Origin: Pseudomonas sp. TMP9
Lineage (GTDB): Bacteria > Pseudomonadota > Gammaproteobacteria > Pseudomonadales > Pseudomonadaceae
Assembly: GCF_037943105.1 (NCBI RefSeq)
Contig: NZ_CP149803.1
Coordinates: forward strand, 3,576,001 to 3,640,000
Direction of reading: 5' to 3'
Length of the DNA: 64,000 bases
Of the stretch, positions 8,215 through 16,875 are shown piece by piece; the stretch's first letter is position 1, and each line of letters starts with the position of its first letter. A program made the position numbers and the translations under genes. The notes under the pieces were generated by a model. The model was not told the origin of the DNA. It ran no database searches and saw nothing but the letters and a program-made list of their open reading frames with translations.

Positions 8215-9438
8215 ATGCCCGGTGCCCTGTCGCACATCCGTGTTCTCGACCTGTCCCGCGTGCTCGCCGGGCCGTGGGCGGGGCAGATTTTTGGTGATTT
8301 AGGTGCCGAGGTGATTAAAGTCGAGCGCCCAGGCAGCGGCGATGACACCCGTCACTGGGGCCCGCCCTACGTGAAGGATGCCGCGGGCAATGACTCGCGC
8401 GAGGCGGCCTACTTCCAGAGCGCCAACCGCAACAAACAATCGGTCACGGTGGATTTCACCCAACTCGAAGGCCAGCGCTTAGTGCGCGAGCTGGTGCAGA
8501 ACTGCGATGTACTGCTGGAAAATTTTAAGGTCGGCGGTCTTGCCGCGTATGGCCTTGATTACGACACCCTTAAGGCTCTTAACCCACGACTGATCTACTG
8601 CTCCATTACCGGTTTCGGCCAAGACGGTCCTTACGCTAAACGCGCCGGTTATGACTTTATGATCCAAGGCCTCGGCGGGCTGATGAGCCTGACCGGCAAA
8701 CCCGACGGCGAAGAAGGTGCCGGTCCAATGAAAGTCGGCGTCGCCCTTACCGATATTCTCACCGGCCTGTATGCCACGGTCGGCGTGCTGGCGGCGCTCA
8801 ATCAGCGTGAGCAATCGGGGCTTGGCCAACACATTGATGTGGCATTGCTGGATGTGCAGGTAGCCTGCTTGGCCAACCAAGCGATGAATTACCTCAACAC
8901 CGGCGAATCGCCGCAACGCTTGGGCAACGCCCACCCCAATATCGTGCCTTATCAGGATTTCCCCTCAGCCGATGGCAACTTCATCATTGCGGTGGGTAAC
9001 GATGGGCAGTTCCGCAAACTCTGCGAAGTGGCCGGCCTTACGGCGCTGGCTGACGACCCACGCTTTGCCAGCAACAAAGCCCGCGTTGCTCATCGCGCCG
9101 AACTGATCCCGTTGCTGCGCCAAGCCACGGTGTTTAAAAGCACCGCCGACTGGGTGGCGCTGTTAGAAGCTGCCGGCGTGCCGTGTGGGCCGATCAATGA
9201 TCTGGCCCAGGTATTTGCCGACCCTCAAGTTGTGGCGCGTGGCCTGCGTATTGATCTGCCCAACAGCTTGGGCAGCACCACGCCGCAAGTGGCCAGCCCG
9301 CTGCGTTTATCCGCGACGCCGGTCACTTACCGCAACGCGCCACCGCTCCTGGGCGAACACACCGAGCAGGTGCTGAGTCGGCATCTGGGCCTAAGCCCAG
9401 AACAGATCAGCACCCTGCGCGAAGCCGGCGTGCTTTAA
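8215..9438 (+). CDS. gcdG: CaiB/BaiF family CoA transferase (glutarate CoA-transferase)
   Basis: A 407-residue class III CoA transferase. The N-terminus has SHIRVLDLSRVLAGPWAGQ and the FGDLGAEVIKVERPGSGDDTR region with the family's conserved features. YDFMIQGLGGLMSLTGKPDG carries the conserved aspartate expected to form the acyl anhydride, and GVALTDILTGLYA follows. Next to gcdH this should activate glutarate with CoA from succinyl-CoA, as in Pseudomonas GcdG. It is 167 bases after gcdH, with an AGG-rich ribosome site. Its TAA overlaps the TAA of the convergent small membrane protein gene. Confidence 0.92.
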   Translation: MPGALSHIRVLDLSRVLAGPWAGQIFGDLGAEVIKVERPGSGDDTRHWGPPYVKDAAGNDSREAAYFQSANRNKQSVTVDFTQLEGQRLVRELVQNCDVLLENFKVGGLAAYGLDYDTLKALNPRLIYCSITGFGQDGPYAKRAGYDFMIQGLGGLMSLTGKPDGEEGAGPMKVGVALTDILTGLYATVGVLAALNQREQSGLGQHIDVALLDVQVACLANQAMNYLNTGESPQRLGNAHPNIVPYQDFPSADGNFIIAVGNDGQFRKLCEVAGLTALADDPRFASNKARVAHRAELIPLLRQATVFKSTADWVALLEAAGVPCGPINDLAQVFADPQVVARGLRIDLPNSLGSTTPQVASPLRLSATPVTYRNAPPLLGEHTEQVLSRHLGLSPEQISTLREAGVL

Positions 9439-9686
9439 GCCACGCAGCACGGCATAGACTGCTTAGGCATATGCTGCTGCGCGGCCAAGCGCAGCACATA
9501 ACTTAACTTAAGCAATGCCGGGCCGACGATGGTCAGGCTGTGTGCTGCCACCTGACTGCCGATGCTCAGGTGTGCCGCCAACACATACGCGCCCAGCACC
9601 CCACTTATCAGCAGCACTAGCCCAGCCCAAAGCATGTGCTGCGCCAGTTGCAAGGCCCGCTGTGGGCATGAAAATAAGCTCAACAT
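9435..9686 (-). CDS. Small inner-membrane protein downstream of flavohaemoglobin (PpyR-like)
   Basis: An 83-residue protein with two hydrophobic stretches (MLWAGLVLLISGVLGAYVLA and AHSLTIVGPALLKLSYVLRLAA) and a short C-terminal tail with two cysteines. The start at 9686 is fixed by GGGGAGG 5 bases upstream; longer frames to 9776 would overlap fhp. It follows fhp by 28 bases on the same strand, so it should be NO-induced. In P. aeruginosa the equivalent position holds ppyR, a small membrane protein gene, and I suspect the same family on context and size only. Its stop codon overlaps that of gcdG. Confidence 0.75.
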   Translation of the reverse strand: MLSLFSCPQRALQLAQHMLWAGLVLLISGVLGAYVLAAHLSIGSQVAAHSLTIVGPALLKLSYVLRLAAQQHMPKQSMPCCVA

Positions 9687-9714
9687 GGTGACCTCCCCAA
9701 TTGCCGCATTAACT

Positions 9715-10896
9715 TCAGCTGTCCAGCGCGCTGGCCGGACCGAAGAATTCGTAATGGCTTTGCGCCGCCGGCACACCGAGGTGCTGCAGGTGCCGTTTGA
9801 CCTGCGCCATAAACGGCTTAGGACCTAGAAAATACGCATCCAAATCGCGCTGCTCCGGCAGCCATTGCTCCAAGTGCTGCACGCTGAGCAAGCCTTCGCC
9901 ATCGCCTGCATCACCGGCGCGAGGCTCGCTGTAGCAAACGTAATGGCGCACGTGTGGGCGTTCGCTGCGCTGCGCCTCGACCCAATCACGGAAGGCATGC
10001 ACACCGGCGTGCCGCGCACAGTGGATAAAGTGGATAGCGCGGCCACTGTCGCGCGCCGCTTCCAGCATGCTCAGCGCCGGCGTAATACCGACGCCAGCAC
10101 TGATCAGCACCAGCGGCTTGTTTGACTCACGCAAGACAAAATCACCAGCCGGGGCGAACAGCTCCAAGCTGTCACCGACATGCAGGTGGTCGTGCAGATA
10201 GGTCGACACCTTGCCGCCCGCTTCGCGCTTAACGCTGATGCGGTATTCACGGCCATTACTCAGGGCTGACAGCGAGTAATTGCGGCGCTGCTCTTCACCG
10301 TCTAAAAGCAAACACAGGCCGATATATTGGCCGGGCTGGAAATCCACCACCGTGCCACCGTCAACCGGGGCCAGATAGAGTGAGACGATCTCCTCGCTCT
10401 CCACCACTTTGCGACTCAAGCGGAATTCCCGCGCGCCGCGCCAGCCGCCTTCGGCACTAGCGTTAGTGACATAGGCGGCCTCTTCAGCGCCTATCAAGAT
10501 GTCCGCCAGCTGCCCATAGGCCACCGCCCAAGCGTCAATTACCGCATCGGTGGCAATCTCAGCGCCCAGCACCTCGCGAATAGCACGCAACAAGCAGCTG
10601 CCCACAATCGGGTAATGCTCAGGCAGGATCTGCAGTGACACATGCTTATTGACGATCTGCCCGACCAAAGGCCCCAGCGCTTCAAGCCGATCGATGTGCC
10701 GGGCATACATCAACACCGCATTGGCCAGCGCACGCTGCTGGCCACCACTGGCCTGGTGCGCCTGGTTGAACAGGACACGCACCTCGGGGTACTCGCCGAG
10801 CATCAGCGCATAAAAATGCCGTGTCAGCGCTTCGCCGCCGCTTTCCAGTAACGGCACAGTGGCTTTAATCAGAGCAGTTTGTTCGGGGGTCAACAT
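9715..10896 (-). CDS. fhp: Flavohaemoglobin, nitric oxide dioxygenase
   Basis: A 393-residue enzyme converting NO and O2 to nitrate with NAD(P)H. The globin domain covers roughly residues 1-140 (MLTPEQTALIKATVPLLESGG; proximal His within IVNKHVSLQILPEHYPIVG). The FAD domain follows (FQPGQYIGL, RRNYSLSALSNG), then the NAD domain (VLISAGVGITPALSMLEAA, HYEFFGP). Length equals that of Hmp/Fhp proteins. A GAGGAAG ribosome site lies before the ATG. It is divergent from the NorR/FhpR activator, with three GT-N7-AC sites and a sigma-54-like promoter between them, so NO-dependent activation is expected. Confidence 0.96.
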   Translation of the reverse strand: MLTPEQTALIKATVPLLESGGEALTRHFYALMLGEYPEVRVLFNQAHQASGGQQRALANAVLMYARHIDRLEALGPLVGQIVNKHVSLQILPEHYPIVGSCLLRAIREVLGAEIATDAVIDAWAVAYGQLADILIGAEEAAYVTNASAEGGWRGAREFRLSRKVVESEEIVSLYLAPVDGGTVVDFQPGQYIGLCLLLDGEEQRRNYSLSALSNGREYRISVKREAGGKVSTYLHDHLHVGDSLELFAPAGDFVLRESNKPLVLISAGVGITPALSMLEAARDSGRAIHFIHCARHAGVHAFRDWVEAQRSERPHVRHYVCYSEPRAGDAGDGEGLLSVQHLEQWLPEQRDLDAYFLGPKPFMAQVKRHLQHLGVPAAQSHYEFFGPASALDS

Positions 10897-10963
10897 GCAA
10901 GCTTCCTCATTCGGGCGACGCGCTGTACTTGCGCAGCGGTTCGGTTCATATCACCCTGACTAT

Positions 10964-10980
10964 TACAGGAAGCGTGCCAA
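10964..10980 (-). promoter_or_regulatory. Candidate sigma-54 (-24/-12) promoter of fhp
   Basis: The minus strand reads TTGGCACGCTTCCTGTA. The -24 element TGGCACG is perfect and the 10-base spacing to the next element is right, but the -12 dinucleotide is GT rather than the consensus GC. It lies about 70 bases upstream of the fhp ATG, correctly oriented relative to the NorR-type sites. Confidence 0.5.
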
Positions 10981-11020
10981 TTATTTTATTCATATAAATC
11001 ATAGACTTAAAAATACTAGT

Positions 11021-11076
11021 GTCTTTATGACAGCGAGCGTTTTGAGTCTTAATGACAACTAACGTGTCCTTATGAC
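11021..11076. promoter_or_regulatory. Three NorR/FhpR enhancer sites (GT-N7-AC)
   Basis: GTCTTTATGAC (11021-11031), GTCTTAATGAC (11046-11056) and GTCCTTATGAC (11066-11076) are near-identical copies of the core bound by NorR proteins, spaced 25 and 20 bases apart. Three sites is the number known for E. coli norR-norV. The third covers the ATG of the norR/fhpR gene itself, so binding could also repress its own expression. Confidence 0.8.
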
Positions 11077-12631
11077 AGCAAATCCACTGCTCACCGCCCT
11101 GATCCCATTGGTCGCCGACCTGTCCCGTGAGCTGCCGGAAGCCGAGCGCTACCGGCGCTTGCTGCAGGCGTTACGGCAACTGCTGCCGTGTGACGCCGTT
11201 GCCCTGCTCAAACTGGAGGGCGACACGCTGGTGCCGCTGGCGGTCGAGGGCTTAAGCATCGACACCCTTGGTCGGCGCTTTAAGCTCAGCGAGCAACCGC
11301 GCTTTCAAGCGCTGCTGGCGCAACGCGGGCCCACCCGTTTTGCCACCGACTGCGACATGCCCGACCCCTATGACGGCTTGGTCGATGGCCACCGCGGCCA
11401 CCTGCCCGTGCACGACTGCCTGGGTTGCCCGCTGTATGTGCAGGAGCAACCCTGGGGCCTGTTAACCCTCGACGCCCTTGACCCCGCCAGCTTCGGTAAG
11501 GTTGATTTGGACAACCTGCACGCCTTCGCCAGCCTGGCGGCCGCTACGGTGATGGCCAGCGAACGGATCAGCGCCCTGCTGCAAAACGCCGAAGACCAGC
11601 AACAACTGGCCGAAGCCTATAAACAGGCTGCCGGCCAGCAACGCCCGCGCGAACTGATCGGCCAGAGTGCGGCGTACAAACAACTGCTGCAGGAAATCAC
11701 CCTGGTGGGTAACAGCGAGCTGAATGTGCTGATCAGCGGCGAAACCGGGGTGGGCAAAGAGTTGGTCGCCGAAGCGTTGCACGCCCACTCACCGCGCGCC
11801 GGCAAACCGTTGATCAGCCTTAACTGCGCCGCGCTACCCGACAACTTGGTGGAGAGTGAACTGTTCGGCCACGTGCGCGGCGCCTTTACTGGCGCGCACA
11901 ACGAGCGCCGGGGCAAATTCGAGCTAGCTGATGGCGGCAGTTTGTTTCTTGATGAAGTCGGCGAACTGCCGCTCGCCGTTCAAGCCAAACTGCTGCGTGT
12001 ACTGCAAAGCGGCCAACTGCAACGCGTGGGCGCTGACCAAGAGCGACGGGTCAATGTGCGGGTACTGGCCGCGAGCAACCGCGACCTCGCCGAAGAAGTG
12101 CGCGTCGGACGCTTTCGCGCGGACCTTTACCATCGCCTCAGTGTTTACCCGCTCAAAGTGCCGGCACTGCGCGAACGCGGCCGCGATGTGCTGTTGCTGG
12201 CTGGCTACTTCCTCGAAGAAAACCGCGCGCGCTTGGGCCTGCGTAGCCTGCGCCTGACCCACGCTGCGCAGGCCAGCCTGCAAAGCTATCAATGGCCAGG
12301 CAACGTGCGCGAACTGGAGCACTTGGTCAGCCGTGCCGCACTCAAGGCCTTAGCCGGCCACAGTGTGCGGCCGCGCATACTCAGCATCGACAGTGCACAC
12401 CTTGACCTGCCGCCAGCAGCCATGCGCATTGCCCAAGCGCCGCCGGCCACAGTTGCGCCACCCAGCCATGTGCCGCTGCGCGAAGCCGTCGATGCTTATC
12501 AAAAACAGCTGATCAGCCAGGCCCTTAGCCGCCATCACTACCAGTGGGCTGCTGCCGCCCGTGAGCTGGGGATCGACCGCGCTAACTTGATCCGCCTGGC
12601 TAAACGCCTGGGGCTGGAGGTGCGAGCGTAA
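11072..12631 (+). CDS. fhpR: NO-responsive sigma-54-dependent activator (NorR/FhpR)
   Basis: A 519-residue bacterial enhancer-binding protein. The N-terminal GAF domain (about 1-170) should hold the NO-sensing non-haem iron. The AAA+ domain has GETGVGKE (Walker A), GAFTGA (sigma-54 contact loop), GGSLFLDEVGE (Walker B) and arginine-rich sensor motifs. The C-terminus is a Fis-type HTH (AARELGIDRANLIRLAKRLG). Divergent from fhp, which it should activate. The ATG at 11072 gives the family N-terminus, but it has no obvious ribosome site and lies inside the third enhancer site, so translation may be inefficient or leaderless. Confidence 0.93.
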   Translation: MTANPLLTALIPLVADLSRELPEAERYRRLLQALRQLLPCDAVALLKLEGDTLVPLAVEGLSIDTLGRRFKLSEQPRFQALLAQRGPTRFATDCDMPDPYDGLVDGHRGHLPVHDCLGCPLYVQEQPWGLLTLDALDPASFGKVDLDNLHAFASLAAATVMASERISALLQNAEDQQQLAEAYKQAAGQQRPRELIGQSAAYKQLLQEITLVGNSELNVLISGETGVGKELVAEALHAHSPRAGKPLISLNCAALPDNLVESELFGHVRGAFTGAHNERRGKFELADGGSLFLDEVGELPLAVQAKLLRVLQSGQLQRVGADQERRVNVRVLAASNRDLAEEVRVGRFRADLYHRLSVYPLKVPALRERGRDVLLLAGYFLEENRARLGLRSLRLTHAAQASLQSYQWPGNVRELEHLVSRAALKALAGHSVRPRILSIDSAHLDLPPAAMRIAQAPPATVAPPSHVPLREAVDAYQKQLISQALSRHHYQWAAAARELGIDRANLIRLAKRLGLEVRA

Positions 12632-12788
12632 ATCAATCTGCCGACTCGCACGGCCACTGCGATCTGACTATGCTTGCCCTGTCCAACGTCCACGTCAGCC
12701 CACGTCGCCCCATAGACAAAAGTAATTTGCCGCCTTCCCATCAGTAGTAGCTAATGGCCACCGCTTAAACGCTCTTAGGACAATCTCC

Positions 12789-14024
12789 ATGGCCGATAAC
12801 GCCGACACAGACCGCATCAAAGTCGAGGCAGCTAAGCTGACCATCGGCATGTATGTGGTGGAGCTGGATCGCCCATGGACGGACACCACCTTTCTTTTTC
12901 AAGGCTTTCGCATTCGCCAGCAGCAGGAAATCCGCCTGCTGCAAGAAGTTTGCAGTTACGCCTGGGTCGACGCTCGTCGCTCCATCGGCGTGGGTGACCA
13001 GCTGGCGGAAAACATCGCCCATCCCAACAGCCTGCAGCCGGTGATTGCCAAGGTCGATTTCAACCTAGAAATTAACCAAGCCGCCCCCGTTTGGCATAGC
13101 GCACGGGAAGAATCCCTGCGTATTTTGCAAGCGGTCAAACTGGGGCAGGAGCTGGACGTCAGCGCGGTCAAAGCGGTGATCAAAGAGTGCGTTGACAGCA
13201 TTTTGCGCAACCCGGCCGCGATGCTCTGGCTGGCGCGCATCAAGAACAGCGACGAATACACTGCCGAACATTCGCTGCGGGTGTCCATCCTCTCGATTGC
13301 CTTGGCCAAAGAGTTGGGCCTGCCCACCTACCAGCTGGAGCAGATCGGTGTGTGCGGCATGCTCCATGATGTTGGCAAGATCAAGGTGCCCAACGAGATC
13401 CTCAACAAGCCTGGCGCACTCACCGTCGATGAGCTGCGCATCATGCAGAGCCACGCCGATGAAGGGCGCAAACTGCTGATGAGCAACCAACAGATCACGC
13501 CCGCCACGGTCGACGTCGCCTACTCGCACCACGAGCGCTTAGATGGCAAGGGCTACCCGCGCGGTTTGGTTGCCAGCAAAATCCCCTACTTCGCGAAAAT
13601 TATTGCTGTGGCCGACAGCTATGACGCCATCAACAGTGACCGCGTGTACAGCAAAGGTAAGTCCAGCCTCGAAGCGCTGCGCATCCTGCTTGACGCCACC
13701 GAGAGTCATTTTGATGAGGCCATAGTCGGCTGTTTTATCCGCATGGTCGGCATCTACCCGCCTGGGGAAATCGTCGAACTGAGCAACGGCGACGTTGGCA
13801 TCATCATCGGCTGCCCGCCGGGCAACAAGCTCAAACCAAGGATCTTGCGGGTGCTGGACGCACAGAAACAGCCTTGCAAGGAAAGCGTCATCGACCTCGC
13901 CAGCGCCGCTCGCGACCCCAGCGGCAAACCTTATCGCATCCAAGAAGTGCACAGCAGCGGAGCCTTCGGCGTGCATATCGACACCTACCGCAGCAAAGGC
14001 TTGATCATCCCCACGCATCTTTAA
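12789..14024 (+). CDS. HD-GYP domain cyclic-di-GMP phosphodiesterase (DUF3391 type)
   Basis: A 411-residue protein with an N-terminal DUF3391 region (KLTIGMYVVELDRPWTDTTFLFQGF) and an HD-GYP domain: EHSLRVSILSIALAKELGL, MLHDVGKIKVPNEIL (HD pair), HHERLDGKGYPRGL (GYP motif) and AKIIAVADSYDAINSDRVY. All recognisable metal and GYP residues are present, so it is predicted to hydrolyse c-di-GMP to pGpG/GMP in the cytoplasm. The segment after the last aspartate reads INSDRVYSKG where many relatives have LTSxRPYR. Architecture resembles P. aeruginosa PA4108. No partner gene is adjacent. The 157 bases upstream hold nothing recognisable beyond its ribosome site. Confidence 0.92.
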   Translation: MADNADTDRIKVEAAKLTIGMYVVELDRPWTDTTFLFQGFRIRQQQEIRLLQEVCSYAWVDARRSIGVGDQLAENIAHPNSLQPVIAKVDFNLEINQAAPVWHSAREESLRILQAVKLGQELDVSAVKAVIKECVDSILRNPAAMLWLARIKNSDEYTAEHSLRVSILSIALAKELGLPTYQLEQIGVCGMLHDVGKIKVPNEILNKPGALTVDELRIMQSHADEGRKLLMSNQQITPATVDVAYSHHERLDGKGYPRGLVASKIPYFAKIIAVADSYDAINSDRVYSKGKSSLEALRILLDATESHFDEAIVGCFIRMVGIYPPGEIVELSNGDVGIIIGCPPGNKLKPRILRVLDAQKQPCKESVIDLASAARDPSGKPYRIQEVHSSGAFGVHIDTYRSKGLIIPTHL

Positions 14025-14227
14025 ATGCCTCTGCGCTGCAACGCTCATGCACTGAATGGCCCCGCTTGCTTTTATCCAGCGGGTTAACCACGCCTAAAGC
14101 ACGGCATAACGCCCTTGTTCTCAACGCCTAAATCTAACGGCTGGCTGGGTCGCGTAAAGCCGTCGCTACTTATGCTTTTTAAATCTATAGATAGAACTGA
14201 ATAATAGTTACACTGATCCTTAAATAA

Positions 14228-14243
14228 ATACCCCTCGGGGTAT
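14228..14243. promoter_or_regulatory. CsoR/CstR-type operator 1 (persulfide dioxygenase operon)
   Basis: ATACCCCTCGGGGTAT is a perfect 7-bp inverted repeat with a 2-base centre, ending 15 bases before the ATG of the persulfide dioxygenase gene. It has the ATAC-N8-GTAT form with C/G tracts described for CsoR-family repressors, notably CstR. Two relatives occur at 21448 and 21696. Confidence 0.75.
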
Positions 14244-14258
14244 CTTGAGGAGACCGTC

Positions 14259-15122
14259 ATGCACGCCAACGTCGAAGCATTTTTTGACCCTGCCACGTTC
14301 ACCTACAGCTACGTAGTAACCGACCCCAGTAGCCAACGCTGCGCCATTATTGATTCAGTGTTGGACTACGACCCGGCTTCCGGGCGCACCTCCTTTGCCA
14401 GCGCTGATCGGCTGATCGCGTTTGTTAAAGCGCATGATTTAAAGGTGGATTGGCTGCTGGAAACTCACGTGCATGCCGACCATCTCTCGGCTGCGCCCTA
14501 CCTGCAGCGTGAACTGGGTGGCCAGTTGGCGATTGGTGAACACATCACCGTGGTGCAAGACACCTTCGGCAAGTTGTTCAACGCCGGCTCCGAGTTCGCC
14601 ACCGATGGCCGTCAGTTCGACCGTCTATTTAAAGATGGCGACACCTTCCAAATAGGCAACATAGCCGCCCAAGCCATGCATACCCCGGGGCACACGCCCG
14701 CCTGCATGACCTACCTGATCGGCGATGCCGGCTTTGTCGGTGACACCCTGTTTATGCCGGATTACGGCACGGCGCGTTGCGACTTCCCCGGCGGCGATGC
14801 GCGCACCTTGTTCCAATCCATTCGCAAGCTGTTCACCTTACCGGGTAACACTCGCCTGTTTATGTGCCACGACTACAAGGCGCCGGGGCGCGATGATTTC
14901 CGCAACCAAACCACTGTTGCCGAAGAGCGCGCACACAATGTCCATGTGCATGAAGGCATTGATGAGGCCAGCTTTGTCGCCATGCGCAGCAGCCGTGATG
15001 CGACGCTGGGCATGCCCACGCTGATTCTGCCGGCGGTGCAAATAAACATGCGCGCAGGGCAACTGCCGCCCGCCGAAGACAACGGTACGCGCTACTTGAA
15101 AATCCCCCTCGACGTGCTCTGA
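14259..15122 (+). CDS. Persulfide dioxygenase-like MBL-fold hydrolase (ETHE1/Blh type)
   Basis: A 287-residue metallo-beta-lactamase-fold protein with THVHADHLSAA (His70, His72, Asp74, His75), HTPGHTPACMTY and VGDTLFMPDYG, as in ETHE1-like persulfide dioxygenases that oxidise glutathione persulfide to sulfite. Mononuclear iron is expected in this family; the exact subclass cannot be fixed by eye. GAGGAG sits 7 bases before the ATG. It is the first gene of a tight operon with the DUF442-SQR fusion, a SulP transporter and rhodanese, and a palindromic CsoR-type operator overlaps its promoter/leader. Confidence 0.9.
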   Translation: MHANVEAFFDPATFTYSYVVTDPSSQRCAIIDSVLDYDPASGRTSFASADRLIAFVKAHDLKVDWLLETHVHADHLSAAPYLQRELGGQLAIGEHITVVQDTFGKLFNAGSEFATDGRQFDRLFKDGDTFQIGNIAAQAMHTPGHTPACMTYLIGDAGFVGDTLFMPDYGTARCDFPGGDARTLFQSIRKLFTLPGNTRLFMCHDYKAPGRDDFRNQTTVAEERAHNVHVHEGIDEASFVAMRSSRDATLGMPTLILPAVQINMRAGQLPPAEDNGTRYLKIPLDVL

Positions 15123-15132
15123 GGTACTGACC

Positions 15133-16875
15133 ATGGATGCGCTAAAACACCTGAGCCCGTTTATCGCCGTCGCTGGGCAGTTGCAACCTGCGGACATGGG
15201 CACCCTGGCCGCTGCCGGCTTTCGCAGCGTGATCAATAACCGCCCCGACGGAGAAGGTGAAGGCCAACCCAGCTCAGCCGAGATGCAGACGGCGGCGCTG
15301 GCGAGTGGCCTTGAATACTTCTTCCTGCCAGTAACGGCGGGACAGATTAGCGATGAACAGGTTGTGGCTTTTACCGAGCTGCTCAACCACGTACGCGGCC
15401 CGGTGCTGGCGTTCTGCCGCACCGGCACACGCTCCACCACACTGTGGGCGCTGAGTGAAGCGCACCACCTAGACCCGCAAGCGCTGCTTAAGACTGCGCA
15501 AAACAACGGCTATGACCTCAGCGGCCTAGCCCCACGCCTAGAGCAGCGTTGGCAGAGTGCGCCAGCCACCACTGCGCAACGCAGTATGCCGCCCACCCAG
15601 CGTTATGACGTGGTGGTAGTTGGCGGTGGTGCCGCGGGTTGCGCGGTGACGGCCAGCCTGCTGCGGCGCGATCCGCACTTACGTATCGCCATAATCGAGC
15701 CCAGTGAACATCACTATTACCAGCCGGGCTGGACGCTGGTTGGCGCCGGTATTTTTGACCGCGCCCGCACCGAACGACCCATGGCCCGTTGTATTCCCCA
15801 AGGTGCGCACTGGATTCGCGCCGCAGTGGCCGGCTTTGAGCCCGAGCAGCAATGTGCGGTACTCGAAGACGGAAACCGGATTGGCTACCGCGCCCTGATT
15901 GTCTGCCCCGGTTTAAGCCTGCATTGGGATGCCATCGAAGGCCTCAAAGAGACGCTGGGGCATAACGGTGTCACCTCCAACTACCAATTTGAGCTGGCGC
16001 CTTACACTTGGCAGCTGGTGCAAAACTTACGCAAAGGCCGCGCCCTATTTACCCAGCCGCCAATGCCGATCAAGTGCGCCGGCGCGCCGCAGAAGGCGCT
16101 GTACCTGTCGTGTGACTGGTGGCAGAAACACGGCGTATTGCCTGACATTGATGTCGAGTTTTGCACTGCCGGTGCGGTGTTATTTGGTGTGCCGACCTTC
16201 GTTCCGCCGCTGATGAAGTACATCGAACGCTACAACGCCCAGCTTCACTTCAACACTACCCTGACGGCGGTTGACGGCCCGGCGCGCAAGGCATGGTTTA
16301 AACAGGTTGATACGGCAGGCAACAGCCAAACGATCGAAAAAACCTTCGACATGCTGCACGCCGTGCCGTCCCAACGCGCGCCTGAGTTTATTCGCCAAAG
16401 CTCGCTGGCCAATGCCGAAGGCTGGGTTGAAGCAGACGCTGAAACCCTGCGCCATCCGCGCTTCGGCAATATCTTCAGCTTGGGTGACGTGTGTGCATCA
16501 CCCAACGCTAAAACGGCTGCAGCTGTGCGCAAGCAGGCCCCAGTGGTCGCGGAAAATGTGATCTCCATGCTCGCAGGCAAAGGCCCACGCGCGCTGTACG
16601 ACGGTTACGGCTCATGCCCGCTGACGGTTGAGCGCGGCAAAGTGGTGCTGGCGGAGTTTGGCTACGGCGGCAAGCTGCTGCCGACCTTCCCGCTGGACCC
16701 CGCCATACCGCGCCGCTTGGCTTGGGAACTGAAAGTTAAGCTGATGCCCAGCATCTACTTCGACATGATGCTGCACGGCCGTGAATGGCTGGCCGCGCCC
16801 AAACGTTTGCAGCATGAACCCGCTGCCGTACAAGCATCAGCGGCCTGTGATTTTGGAAAGGATCAGGCCAAATGA
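15133..16875 (+). CDS. DUF442 sulfurtransferase fused to sulfide:quinone oxidoreductase
   Basis: A 580-residue two-domain protein. Residues ~1-140 are a DUF442/TIGR01244 (Blh-type) phosphatase-fold sulfurtransferase with the catalytic loop VLAFCRTGTRS (Cys95). Residues ~157-560 are an FAD flavoprotein of the SQR family: YDVVVVGGGAAGCAVTA, cysteines at 315 (PIKCAGAPQKALYLS) and 454 (SLGDVCASPNAKTAAAVRKQ), and a C-terminal amphipathic region with WELKVKLMPSIYFDMMLHGREW. It should oxidise sulfide, reduce quinone, and hand sulfane sulfur on through the fused domain. It lies 10 bases after the dioxygenase gene and overlaps the SulP gene (ATGA). Confidence 0.92.
   Translation: MDALKHLSPFIAVAGQLQPADMGTLAAAGFRSVINNRPDGEGEGQPSSAEMQTAALASGLEYFFLPVTAGQISDEQVVAFTELLNHVRGPVLAFCRTGTRSTTLWALSEAHHLDPQALLKTAQNNGYDLSGLAPRLEQRWQSAPATTAQRSMPPTQRYDVVVVGGGAAGCAVTASLLRRDPHLRIAIIEPSEHHYYQPGWTLVGAGIFDRARTERPMARCIPQGAHWIRAAVAGFEPEQQCAVLEDGNRIGYRALIVCPGLSLHWDAIEGLKETLGHNGVTSNYQFELAPYTWQLVQNLRKGRALFTQPPMPIKCAGAPQKALYLSCDWWQKHGVLPDIDVEFCTAGAVLFGVPTFVPPLMKYIERYNAQLHFNTTLTAVDGPARKAWFKQVDTAGNSQTIEKTFDMLHAVPSQRAPEFIRQSSLANAEGWVEADAETLRHPRFGNIFSLGDVCASPNAKTAAAVRKQAPVVAENVISMLAGKGPRALYDGYGSCPLTVERGKVVLAEFGYGGKLLPTFPLDPAIPRRLAWELKVKLMPSIYFDMMLHGREWLAAPKRLQHEPAAVQASAACDFGKDQAK

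Noticed and set aside
9687..9776. N-terminal extension of the small membrane protein into fhp
   Set aside because: GGGGAGG is 5 bases before ATG 9686 and the extension is antisense-free shadow of the fhp 3' end in another frame.
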